NCBI GenBank assembly: GCA_033558025.1
Contig: JAUCEF010000013.1
Coordinates: 489,001-553,000 of the forward strand
DNA length: 64,000 bases
Reading direction: 5' to 3'
DNA from: Phytophthora sp. 'mugwort'
Lineage: Eukaryota > Oomycota > Peronosporomycetes > Peronosporales > Peronosporaceae
The notes beneath the pieces are model-generated. The model saw nothing but the letters and a program-made list of their open reading frames with translations. It was not told the DNA's origin and did no database searches. Of this stretch, positions 33,050 through 43,280 are shown piece by piece. The position numbers and the translations under genes are program-made. Within the stretch, counting starts at the first letter, position 1. Each line of letters starts with the position of its first letter.

Positions 33050-33065
33050 CCTCACTTCGCAAGTT
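33050..33065 (+). promoter_or_regulatory. oomycete Inr-like element of the first effector relic
   Basis: CCTCACTTCGCAAGTT agrees with about 13 of 16 positions of GCTCATTYYNCAWTTT and lies 34 bp before the ATG at 33100, the normal spacing for oomycete genes. Confidence 0.5.
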
Positions 33066-33099
33066 CACCTCAAGCACGCGAGATCTGTAGAAGGCAGGC

Positions 33100-33705
33100 A
33101 TGGGTTTCCAATGCGTAATCTTGCTGGTATTTGCTACCTTCCTTGCTGGGACAAATGCTGGTTCAGCTACGATGAATGGATCGTGCGTCGCTTATATCTC
33201 GCAAACGAGAACCAGTCGATCTCCAAAGGAGCATTAACGGCTTCCAACATTGAGGATATGCGAACTGACGAGATGTCTGCGGTATCAACGATGGCGCGAT
33301 TGGTTACGAAAGTCAGCCTATTAGCTCAGCAGGTAGCAACCAAGATGTGGTTGCACTTCGGAGTAAACCCTGACGATGTTTCAATATGTTACGTCTAGGA
33401 AAGACTGTTTAGGGTCGGAGATAACCCAGCATTTCTTCAGTGGCTGAAGTACGTGGATATGTACAATGCAAAGGAAGGGACCTTCGTATTCTTGGACAAC
33501 AGGTCATTCGAGTTGTTGCAAAGACGAAAACGGAGGCAGAGCTGGTGGCGCTCTTTCAGTCACTTAGACACGAATCAGGAATGTTGAGCTTCGCTGACAT
33601 CATGCAGAGACTCTTGTTCTTGAGTTCGCCAACCTGCCACAAGTGATGAATGAAGTGTGGCTGAAATCCCGGGTTAATCCACAAAACGTTTTTGAAATTT
33701 TGTAG
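33100..33705 (+). pseudogene. LWY/WY-fold secreted effector relic 1
   Basis: From ATG 33100 the first 20 residues form a good signal peptide (hydrophobic core VILLVFATFLAG, cleavage near TNA). The frame ends at TAA 33235-33237; RSPK at residues 40-43 is where an RXLR motif would be expected but is not one. Downstream, three frames carry WY/LWY-type helices seen in Phytophthora RXLR effectors: VATKMWLHFGVNPDDV (to TAG 33396), NPAFLQWLKYVDMYNAK (about 33420-33470), KTEAELVALFQSLRHESG (about 33525-33580), and LPQVMNEVWLKSRVNPQNVF to TAG 33703-33705. At least three indels and an internal stop make it a pseudogene. The family call rests on the W-x-V-P-x-x-VF and WxKYVDxYN patterns; no RXLR-EER is seen. 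Confidence 0.65.
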
Positions 33706-34094
33706 TTTAGCGTTCAAGCCGATAACGCAATGTCCTCCATTGGCTCCGGTACACGACAATCTACAGGGGCAAAATGTTGGAAAATCAAGATTCGTGCAAG
33801 CATTACTCAGCTGTGATATGCAGCTAGAGAGAGCGACAGACGCACGCACGCGTAGTGATATGTTTTGCTGCGCATGCTCATTTGTATTCAACCGAAGGAC
33901 AGGCTGCTGCGTATGCTCATTTGTATTCTGCCGGAGGACAGTCGACAAATGACCACAGAGGAGTCCAAGGGGGTAGCCCTGCATGTAGTTCGAGCTACGA
34001 GCTCTCACTAATCTTTCTCATTCTCCCATTTAGCTGCTAACCAACAAACACAACTTTCGAGTCTCCTACATCGCCGCACTCTACGTCGACTTCC
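33706..34094. other. spacer between effector relics, with 36-bp tandem repeat
   Basis: Two copies of a ~36-bp unit (CTGCGCATGCTCATTTGTA type) lie at about 33868-33940. A close Inr match CTCATTCTCCCATTT is at 34017-34031. Confidence 0.5.
34017..34031 (+). promoter_or_regulatory. oomycete Inr-like element upstream of second effector relic
   Basis: CTCATTCTCCCATTT matches CTCATTYYNCAWTTT at all but one position. The expected signal-peptide exon downstream is missing; the coding-like sequence starts about 64 bp later in mid-protein. Confidence 0.5.
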
Positions 34095-34457
34095 TACGTT
34101 ACCTTCTATCACAAAAATGGAGACAATTATTTGGCTGGCCTGAATACGCTGTTAAAAGTCAATCCACTCATAATGGAAGAAAAAGTGGCAGTCGTATTCC
34201 AGTCGATAAGAGAGCTTCCTGGTCTCCAGAAGATCGCTCAGAGCATGCAGACTAACCTCTTCCAGAGGTGGATATAAAACAAGCTTGCGCCAAAGTTTAT
34301 CACGCGTTAGTTGGCAATTCCAAACCAAGAAACGTTTTGACTGATCTCAGATACATTGCAGTATGCAGGGCCCAGAGGTGCGGGGGCTACGGTCGAAAAA
34401 GTAAACACTTTGTTTGCCAACAATCATCCTGAAGTTGCAGTTGTTGCTGCTGGTTAA
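34095..34457 (+). pseudogene. LWY-type effector relic 2, C-terminal part
   Basis: In one frame: YHKNGDNYLAGLNTLL, then KVAVVFQSIRELPGLQKIA and MQTNLFQRWI to TAA 34275-34277. A shifted frame carries KVYHALVGNSKPRNVLTDL, and the original frame returns with TVEKVNTLFANNHPEVAVV, ending at TAA 34455-34457. The pattern (helix with FQSxRExPG, W, then LTD, then LFANxHPEAA-type end) resembles the last LWY repeat and C-terminus of Phytophthora effectors. No start codon or signal peptide is left. It may be the tail of relic 1 separated by an insertion, or a second gene. Confidence 0.55.
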
Positions 34458-35338
34458 GCTTGTTAACTGTACGCTTGCTGCTCAGCTGTAATGGGATTTG
34501 TTGTCCCACAGTTGGTTTTGTGGTCCACCTCAATGTGGACGGACCGGTCCAAGTGTGGACGGTCTGGTTAAGTCTACTAAAATGGTTGATGCAGTCCTAG
34601 GAGAAGCGAGACGTGGCTAGTTTGCTATCACTTCCAAATAAGCATTCGAGGCAACGCATCGTTTCCAGAGCCTCTGAAGTGTCGTATTCAAAGTAAGCTT
34701 CATGATGAGATTTGACAGCAACGTAACACGGACACGGACCGTTCAATATATTGGAATTTCTTAAAAATTATCATCCGCGTCCGCCTTAAGAAAAGTTGTT
34801 TGCCTAACCTGAAACCAGGGTTCGTGATGGCTTAATTGCGAATTATAAGAGACTCCACGTTTATCCATACTGAAGAACTGTGCGATAGAGAATGGCAAAA
34901 GTTAACCTTCACTCGAATAATTGGTCGCTCGGTTGTGTTGACAACGAGCTCCGGAAATGTGTGGTCTTCTGCCATTTCAGCTTCCATGTCACATGTACTA
35001 TATAGTACATCATCGCTGTCTCTAAGGGTGTCTAGGGGTACTCTCGATGCTCTTCTATGCGAAGAAAGAGCGGACGATGGGACATAAAGAATACGCTCGG
35101 GCGTACGACACAGAGCAACTATCTACCAATGAACGAAAATAACTTTACGGGGCACTGACAGGCGACGTGAGTATTCTCGCGACTAGGACGATCTAGTTCT
35201 CACAACAGTAACCAAAAAGGGCGTCAAGGTCACGAAATCTTCGTGATACCTACAGATTTTTTTTTTTTGACTCGGGCAAACTTTTCGACAATAACTGTGC
35301 TAGATAAAATGATGGCCAGCGCAATGAAGAGAATCCAC
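34458..35338. other. intergenic, no gene recognised
   Basis: Contains a direct repeat of TGTGGACGG around ACCGGTCCAAG (about 34533-34562), an 18-bp perfect palindrome (34993-35010) and a run of 12 T at 35257-35268. No coding sequence supported. Confidence 0.5.
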
Positions 35339-35436
35339 CTAAAGAGAAGATTACAGTCTGCTCTATCACGAGCACAAATGTCAGCATAATTCCAAGCAAT
35401 GTCTCATCACAAACATGAAATGGAAGCGCAACTTAC
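35339..35436 (-). other. possible intron at end of CRN relic
   Basis: The minus strand has donor GTAAGT directly after the ATGATG codons at 35437, and acceptor CTTCTCTTTAG at 35339 with a pyrimidine tract; length 98 bp. The continuing exon in frame gives only 12 codons before a stop. In another frame it encodes a hydrophobic helix followed by basic residues (WILFIALAIILSS...RVKKK). Confidence 0.3.
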
Positions 35437-35885
35437 CATCATTTTGCGTTGTCCTCGTCCCTGTGTGGTCAACTGCCGGGTGATCGTGGTCGATCTGTCG
35501 CTCCCAACCGCTGCTTCTGGGAGTTCCACTAAGATGCGAATTTCTTTGTATCCAGGCTGAAACTTCTTTCTTTTCCCAAAATATTCCTTGTCATCTATCG
35601 TCCATGACGGGCGCATTTTGTTGTACTCCGTGTCAATCTCGCATCGCAAAAAGTCTTCCACTTTGTCGTCGTCCTTCAACCACGCACTGTTCTTCCTCGC
35701 CAAGCACAGCGTCACGAGTCTCGGCGGAGCAGCGTGCTGTCGGGGCTGACGATGCCAGCAATAGCCTCCTGCAGTGCCTCCACATCTGCATCGCGCTTGA
35801 TGTCGACGGAGAACACGATCCCTTCGCGGTACACACCACATCGCAGCTTGATCGTCTCCATCTTCTTCTCCTCCACCTCGTCCAT
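35437..35885 (-). pseudogene. Crinkler (CRN) N-terminal domain relic
   Basis: ATG 35885 (or 35861, METIKLRCG). The first frame gives KLRCGVYREGIVFSVDIKRDAD...LQEAIAGIV, the ubiquitin-like start of the CRN N-terminal domain. A 1-base shift near 35735 leads to a second frame with LVTLCLARK, equivalent to the LFLAK translocation motif and closest to the LxLYLAR/K form, then AWLKDDD, MRPSWTIDD, FQPGYKEIRILVELPE, matching the conserved end of that domain. CRN proteins are oomycete effectors that enter host cells and act in the nucleus; the N-terminal domain mediates secretion or translocation. The variable C-terminal effector domain and its DWL-HVLVxxP boundary are not seen; the gene ends about 25 codons later. 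No signal peptide is obvious. The shift makes it a pseudogene unless it is a sequencing error. Confidence 0.75.
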
Positions 35886-36209
35886 GTTTCTTCCCCCCAG
35901 TAAGTTCGAGACTGACTGAGAAAACTGCACCAGTCTCACACAGTTCATTTCCTCGATTCTTGCTGATGCGACAACAAATTTGATACCCTCCTAAATGCGT
36001 TTATCACATTGGCGTCATTCTTATTACCATAACACAAACAGCGTTTTTCGATACTGGGTGGTGCCTCTCTCGCGGTGTCCCTCTGAAACCTGATGTACTC
36101 AATCAACCCCGTTTAGCGACAGAATGCTTTAGAGTTACCTAAGAATACGAACCAACCACTGAACGTAACCGAGCGGAACCAGTATAAAGCAACAACAAAA
36201 AAATAAAAG
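35886..36209. other. intergenic border before the LTR array
   Basis: Nothing recognised. The last 40 bases become A-rich (AACAACAAAAAAATAAAAG) just before copia gag sequence starts at 36210. Confidence 0.5.
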
Positions 36210-36287
36210 GTGAAGGTGCTCACGAACGAGCACATCAAGCGACAAGGCGAGAAGACGGCGACGGTGAAGACTGAGAACGCGGCCAAG
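36210..36287 (+). pseudogene. copia gag fragment at left edge of array
   Basis: 78 bp encoding [15 protein letters not shown] through TENAAK, in frame, cut by LTR-C at 36288. It is the remaining flank of the gag gene into which the first LTR-C was inserted (5-bp flank CCAAG). Confidence 0.88.
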
Positions 36288-36637
36288 TATTGACGGTTAC
36301 CGGTTTGGTATCAGTTATTAGCCGTGAACCGGTTAACCCGAACCGGTCCAATCCGAACCCACGTTGATTATGGTGATTACGGTAAGTTGTTTACGCCACC
36401 GATGATTAGACGAGTAGGATGATTGGACGAACACCGGTGAGTGATGGTTGATTAGATGCACTAGGTGATAGGACGCAGGGTCGCGTGTCTATAACAGTAG
36501 GGTGTAAGCTCCAACAATTCAATCACTTTCGAATCTTCATTCTACCCCTCAAGTGCCTTCGCTCCGGTCCCGCCGTCTGCGACGTCCCTCCCTCCGCTTC
36601 GTACAAGCTTCGTGTCCAAGATCCATATCTTTCATCA
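36288..36637 (+). repeat. LTR-C of array unit 1 (350 bp)
   Basis: TATTGACGGT...TTTCATCA. Inr-like TCACTTTCGAATCT at 36523-36536. No primer site follows. Confidence 0.95.
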
Positions 36638-39602
36638 GAACGCGCTGTACGTGCCAAGCATGAGCAAGAATCTGCTTTCGGTACCGCAGATCAACAAAAG
36701 TGACAAGTTTCAAGTGGTGTTCGACGGCACCAAGATGCAGATTGCGCACAAAGGCTCCAAGCAAGTGGTGGCGACGGCAAACCTCATGGATGGACTCTAC
36801 TGGCTTCAGACGCCTCAGCGATCGGCGAATGCGGCGACGAGTGGCAAGACTGTCGACCTGCACGCGCGCATGGGTCACACTCCGGTTGAGGTGCTTCGCA
36901 AGATGGTCGACAACCACATGATCAAGGACGCGAAGGCACCTTTCAAGTCAAGCGGACCAAGTCTGTGTCGTGGTTGCCAGCAAGGTAAAATGGTCCAAAA
37001 ACCATTCCCAAGCAACCGTGACAAGCGTCGCTACGACACATTTGAGCTGCTCCACTTCGACATCTGCGGACCCATGGAGGAAAACTCGCTTGGCGGCAGC
37101 AAGTACCTGCTACTGATCGTGGACGAAGCCAGTGGATGCATGAAGGGTTTCTGCCTGCGTGCCAAGTCGGAGAGTGAAGACTGCATCAAGACATACATCA
37201 TGAAGGTGCAGACGCAGTTCGGCAAGAAGGTCAAGTTTGTGCGGCACGACGGAGCTCGTGAATTTGCGACCAACTCGCTCAACGACTTTACGAAGACGAA
37301 GGCATCGAGCAGCAAACCACGGTTCCGTACGCGCACCAGACCAACGGCACGGCAGAGCGAGCTATCCGAACTATCGTCACGATCGGCCGCAGCATGCTGC
37401 ATCACGCTAAGCTGGACAAGTGTTTCTGGGCTGAGGCGGCCATGACTGCCATCTACGTGAAGAATCGTCTGCCGTCACCCAAGATCGAGCACAAGACTCC
37501 GTTCGAGATCGTTTACAACTCCAAGCCGAGTGTGAAGCACATGCGTGTGTTCGGCTGTCGGACGTACATTCTGACTCCGAAGGAGAAGCGGCTCAAGTGG
37601 GATCCCAAGGCTCGCGCTGGACTGTTCCTGGGTTACGAAGAAGTGTCCAAGGCGTATCGACTTTATGACATCGAGGCGGGGCAGGTGGTCATCAGTCGCG
37701 ATGTCAACTTCGATGAGTCGACCTTTGGATGTTCACCGACGATTTCCGATGAAGATGTCGATGACCTGGACTTCGACTCGCTCGACATCGACAATGATGG
37801 TTTCCGCCAGACGGAGTACACGCAGGCAGGGAAGCGCAAGAGCCGCCCGAGTGACGAAGATGAAGCTGCCAGAAAACCGCGAGCTGTGCGTCATCGACCT
37901 GGACTGGAAGAAGCAAGTGCGCCGAACTACTCCCCTCCGCACCGAGCAGACGCAGACGAAGAAGAAAAGTCTGGAGACCAAGATGAAGAATCGACTCCAC
38001 CAGTTTTTTGGCGTGCAAGTGCCAATGCCGTCGAAGCAGGCGATCTATCGGAGCCGACGACATTCCAAGAAGCGGTGAACGGCCCCGACCAAGTGCACTG
38101 GCGCAAGGCGATTCGTGCTGAGCTCGAATCGATGCGACTTCGTGGTGTGTTTCGTGCTGCCAAGTTGCCTAACGGACAACGCGCCATCGGCACCAAGTGG
38201 GTGTTCAAGATCAAGCGCAAAGCGGACGGATCGATCGAGAAGTACAAGGCGCGCCTCGTGGCCAAGGGGTTCAAGCAGAAGTACGGCATCGACTACACCG
38301 AGACGTTCTCGCCCGTGGTCAAGTACGTGACGCTGCGCATGATCATCGCGATTACCAAGTATTTTGACTGGCCCCTCGACCAACTCGACGTGGTGACAGC
38401 TTTCCTGTACGGGATAATGAAGGAGTTGGTGTTCTGCGCGGTCCCCGAAGGTGTTGATCTCGACGGTGACTTCGACTGCCTGGAATTGGTGAAGGCGATC
38501 TACGGTCTCAAGCAAGCTTCGCGCGTGTGGAATGAGACCTTCGACGAGTTCGTGTGCTCCATCGGCTTTCAAGTATCGGCGTTCGACCCGTGCCTCTACA
38601 TCAAGATCGTTGACGGTCACTGCGTGCTAGTGCTGGTCTACGTGGATGACGTGCTGATTACCGGAAGTTCACCCGAACTGATCTCACGCACGAAGACCGA
38701 CCTCAAGACACGCTTCGAGATGACCGACAGCGGCAAGTGCGCGTTCGTTCTTGGGATCGAATTGGTGGACGGCCCGGACGGCAGCGTGACGATGTGTCAG
38801 CGCCGCTATGTGGATGACATTCTCAAGCGTTTTGGTATGGACGAGTGCAAGGCCGTGGTGAGTCCCGTCGACATAAGCACTCGACTGATTTCAAGTGACG
38901 CAGCGACCAAGGTGAACGCTCCGTTTCGCGAAGCTGTTGGTGCTCTGATGCACTTGATGACTGCCACGCGCCCGGACATCGCGTACGCCGTTGGCTATGC
39001 GTCGCGCTTCATGGAGAACCCTCAAGAAGAACACTGGGTTGCGGTCAAGCGTATCTTTCGCTACCTGCAAGGCACCAAGACGCATGGGATCTGCTTCAAG
39101 CCGGGTGACAACCATCGACTTTCGCGGGTACTCGGACGCGGACTGGGCTGGCGACCTCGCGGACCGCAAGTCGACTTCCGGCTACACGTTCATGCTAATG
39201 GGTGCACCAGTGAGCTGGGGAAGCAAGAAGCAGTCAAGTGTTTCGCTGTCTACGAGTGAGGCGGAGTACATCGCACTCAGTCTGGCGATCCAAGAGGGCA
39301 AGTGGATTCATCGCCTGCTGCGCGAGATTCTGGCGGCCGCTAATGAGACTGGACCCGAGCTCATGATCCGCGAAGACAACCAGTCGTGCATCAAGATGAC
39401 GAAGAACCCAGTAAACCACGGTCGCGCCAAGCACATCGACATCAAGTACCACCACATCCGCGATGAAGTGAAGCGCGGTGAAGTCAAGCTCGAGTACTGC
39501 GAGACTTCTGTGATGCTAGCGGACATCATGACGAAGGCTCTCGCGGGACCACGCCATACGGATCTGACGGCGGCTCTCGGCATTCGTGGGACTTCGCATT
39601 GA
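36638..39602 (+). pseudogene. gag-less copia pol, array unit 1
   Basis: Starts at NALYVPSM of late protease. HHCC and integrase Asp residues ([14 protein letters not shown]) are in frame to about 37287, where one base is lost in the NDF codons. The second frame, from GRSMLHH near 37385, carries the rest of integrase, linker and RT (YVDDVLI) to about 39112, where an extra C shifts RNase H into a third frame that is open to TGA 39600-39602 (YSDADWAGD, STSEAEYIA, EDNQSC). Confidence 0.93.
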
Positions 39603-39609
39603 GGGGGCG

Positions 39610-39959
39610 TATTGACGGTTACCGGTTTGGTATCAGTTATTAGCCGTGAACCGGTTAACCCGAACCGGTCCAATCCGAACCCACGTTGATTATGGTGATT
39701 ACGGTAAGTTGTTTACGCCACCGATGATTAGACGAGTAGGATGATTGGACGAACACCGGTGAGTGATGGTTGATTAGATGCACTAGGTGATAGGACGCAG
39801 GGTCGCGTGTCTATAACAGTAGGGTGTAAGCTCCAACAATTCAATCACTTTCGAATCTTCATTCTACCCCTCAAGTGCCTTCGCTCCGGTCCCGCCGTCT
39901 GCGACGTCCCTCCCTCCGCTTCGTACAAGCTTCGTGTCCAAGATCCATATCTTTCATCA
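39610..39959 (+). repeat. LTR-C between array units 1 and 2
   Basis: 350 bp, directly after polypurine tract 39601-39609; serves as 3' LTR of unit 1 and 5' LTR of unit 2. Confidence 0.95.
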
Positions 39960-42923
39960 GAACGCGCTGTACGTGCCAAGCATGAGCAAGAATCTGCTTT
40001 CGGTACCGCAGATCAACAAAAGTGACAAGTTTCAAGTGGTGTTCGACGGCACCAAGATGCAGATTGCGCACAAAGGCTCCAAGCAAGTGGTGGCGACGGC
40101 AAACCTCATGGATGGACTCTACTGGCTTCAGACGCCTCAGCGATCGGCGAATGCGGCGACGAGTGGCAAGACTGTCGACCTGCACGCGCGCATGGGTCAC
40201 ACTCCGGTTGAGGTGCTTCGCAAGATGGTCGACAACCACATGATCAAGGACGCGAAGGCACCTTTCAAGTCAAGCGGACCAAGTCTGTGTCGTGGTTGCC
40301 AGCAAGGTAAAATGGTCCAAAAACCATTCCCAAGCAACCGTGACAAGCGTCGCTACGACACATTTGAGCTGCTCCACTTCGACATCTGCGGACCCATGGA
40401 GGAAAACTCGCTTGGCGGCAGCAAGTACCTGCTACTGATCGTGGACGAAGCCAGTGGATGCATGAAGGGTTTCTGCCTGCGTGCCAAGTCGGAGAGTGAA
40501 GACTGCATCAAGACATACATCATGAAGGTGCAGACGCAGTTCGGCAAGAAGGTCAAGTTTGTGCGGCACGACGGAGCTCGTGAATTTGCGACCAACTCGC
40601 TCAACGACTTTACGAAGACGAAGGCATCGAGCAGCAAACCACGGTTCCGTACGCGCACCAGACCAACGGCACGGCAGAGCGAGCTATCCGAACTATCGTC
40701 ACGATCGGCCGCAGCATGCTGCATCACGCTAAGCTGGACAAGTGTTTCTGGGCTGAGGCGGCCATGACTGCCATCTACGTGAAGAATCGTCTGCCGTCAC
40801 CCAAGATCGAGCACAAGACTCCGTTCGAGATCGTTTACAACTCCAAGCCGAGTGTGAAGCACATGCGTGTGTTCGGCTGTCGGACGTACATTCTGACTCC
40901 GAAGGAGAAGCGGCTCAAGTGGGATCCCAAGGCTCGCGCTGGACTGTTCCTGGGTTACGAAGAAGTGTCCAAGGCGTATCGACTTTATGACATCGAGGCG
41001 GGGCAGGTGGTCATCAGTCGCGATGTCAACTTCGATGAGTCGACCTTTGGATGTTCACCGACGATTTCCGATGAAGATGTCGATGACCTGGACTTCGACT
41101 CGCTCGACATCGACAATGATGGTTTCCGCCAGACGGAGTACACGCAGGCAGGGAAGCGCAAGAGCCGCCCGAGTGACGAAGATGAAGCTGCCAGAAAACC
41201 GCGAGCTGTGCGTCATCGACCTGGACTGGAAGAAGCAAGTGCACCGAACTACTCCCCTCCGCACCGAGCAGACGCAGACGAAGAAGAAAAGTCTGGAGAC
41301 CAAGATGAAGAATCGACTCCACCAGTTTTTTGGCGTGCAAGTGCCAATGCCGTCGAAGCAGGCGATCTATCGGAGCCGACGACATTCCAAGAAGCGGTGA
41401 ACGGCCCCGACCAAGTGCACTGGCGCAAGGCGATTCGTGCTGAGCTCGAATCGATGCGACTTCGTGGTGTGTTTCGTGCTGCCAAGTTGCCTAACGGACA
41501 ACGCGCCATCGGCACCAAGTGGGTGTTCAAGATCAAGCGCAAAGCGGACGGATCGATCGAGAAGTACAAGGCGCGCCTCGTGGCCAAGGGGTTCAAGCAG
41601 AAGTACGGCATCGACTACACCGAGACGTTCTCGCCCGTGGTCAAGTACGTGACGCTGCGCATGATCATCGCGATTACCAAGTATTTTGACTGGCCCCTCG
41701 ACCAACTCGACGTGGTGACAGCTTTCCTGTACGGGATAATGAAGGAGTTGGTGTTCTGCGCGGTCCCCGAAGGTGTTGATCTCGACGGTGACTTCGACTG
41801 CCTGGAATTGGTGAAGGCGATCTACGGTCTCAAGCAAGCTTCGCGCGTGTGGAATGAGACCTTCGACGAGTTCGTGTGCTCCATCGGCTTTCAAGTATCG
41901 GCGTTCGACCCGTGCCTCTACATCAAGATCGTTGACGGTCACTGCGTGCTAGTGCTGGTCTACGTGGATGACGTGCTGATTACCGGAAGTTCACCCGAAC
42001 TGATCTCACGCACGAAGACCGACCTCAAGACACGCTTCGAGATGACCGACAGCGGCAAGTGCGCGTTCGTTCTTGGGATCGAATTGGTGGACGGCCCGGA
42101 CGGCAGCGTGACGATGTGTCAGCGCCGCTATGTGGATGACATTCTCAAGCGTTTTGGTATGGACGAGTGCAAGGCCGTGGTGAGTCCCGTCGACATAAGC
42201 ACTCGACTGATTTCAAGTGACGCAGCGACCAAGGTGAACGCTCCGTTTCGCGAAGCTGTTGGTGCTCTGATGCACTTGATGACTGCCACGCGCCCGGACA
42301 TCGCGTACGCCGTTGGCTATGCGTCGCGCTTCATGGAGAACCCTCAAGAAGAACACTGGGTTGCGGTCAAGCGTATCTTTCGCTACCTGCAAGGCACCAA
42401 GACGCATGGGATCTGCTTCAAGCCGGGTGACAACATCGACTTTCGCGGGTACTCGGACGCGGACCGGGCTGGCAACCTCGCGGACCGCAAGTCGACTTCC
42501 GGCTACACGTTCATGCTAATGGGTGCACCAGTGAGCTGGGGAAGCAAGAAGCAGTCAAGTGTTTCGCTGTCTACGAGTGAGGCGGAGTACATCGCACTCA
42601 GTCTGGCGATCCAAGAGGGCAAGTGGATTCATCGCCTGCTGCGCGAGATTCTGGCGGCCGCTAATGAGACTGGACCCGAGCTCATGATCCGCGAAGACAA
42701 CCAGTCGTGCATCAAGATGACGAAGAACCCAGTAAACCACGGTCGCGCCAAGCACATCGACATCAAGTACCACCACATCCGCGATGAAGTGAAGCGCGGT
42801 GAAGTCAAGCTCGAGTACTGCGAGACTTCTGTGATGCTAGCGGACATCATGACGAAGGCTCTCGCGGGACCACGCCATACGGATCTGACGGCGGCTCTCG
42901 GCATTCGTGGGACTTCGCATTGA
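39960..42923 (+). pseudogene. gag-less copia pol, array unit 2
   Basis: Same junction and integrase frameshift (about 40610) as unit 1, but without the extra C before RNase H, so late integrase, RT and RNase H are in one 735-codon frame (40716-42923), the longest pol frame in the array. It has ADRAGN in RNase H where other copies have ADWAGD; the Asp nearest the start of the motif is kept, but the Trp-to-Arg change may affect function. Confidence 0.93.
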
Positions 42924-42930
42924 GGGGGCG

Positions 42931-43280
42931 TATTGACGGTTACCGGTTTGGTATCAGTTATTAGCCGTGAACCGGTTAACCCGAACCGGTCCAATCCGAA
43001 CCCACGTTGATTATGGTGATTACGGTAAGTTGTTTACGCCACCGATGATTAGACGAGTAGGATGATTGGACGAACACCGGTGAGTGATGGTTGATTAGAT
43101 GCACTAGGTGATAGGACGCAGGGTCGCGTGTCTATAACAGTAGGGTGTAAGCTCCAACAATTCAATCACTTTCGAATCTTCATTCTACCCCTCAAGTGCC
43201 TTCGCTCCGGTCCCGCCGTCTGCGACGTCCCTCCCTCCGCTTCGTACAAGCTTCGTGTCCAAGATCCATATCTTTCATCA
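42931..43280 (+). repeat. LTR-C between array units 2 and 3
   Basis: 350 bp, after polypurine tract 42922-42930. Confidence 0.95.

Noticed and set aside
35257..35268. Run of 12 T (A on minus strand) downstream of the CRN relic, as poly(A) of a retroposed copy
   Set aside because: The putative intron is still present and no target duplication is seen; a simple homopolymer is as likely.
36612..36640. Reading frame that starts inside LTR-C and runs into pol
   Set aside because: The start is GTG, not ATG; a eukaryotic host would not normally use it. It is simply an open frame across the deletion junction.
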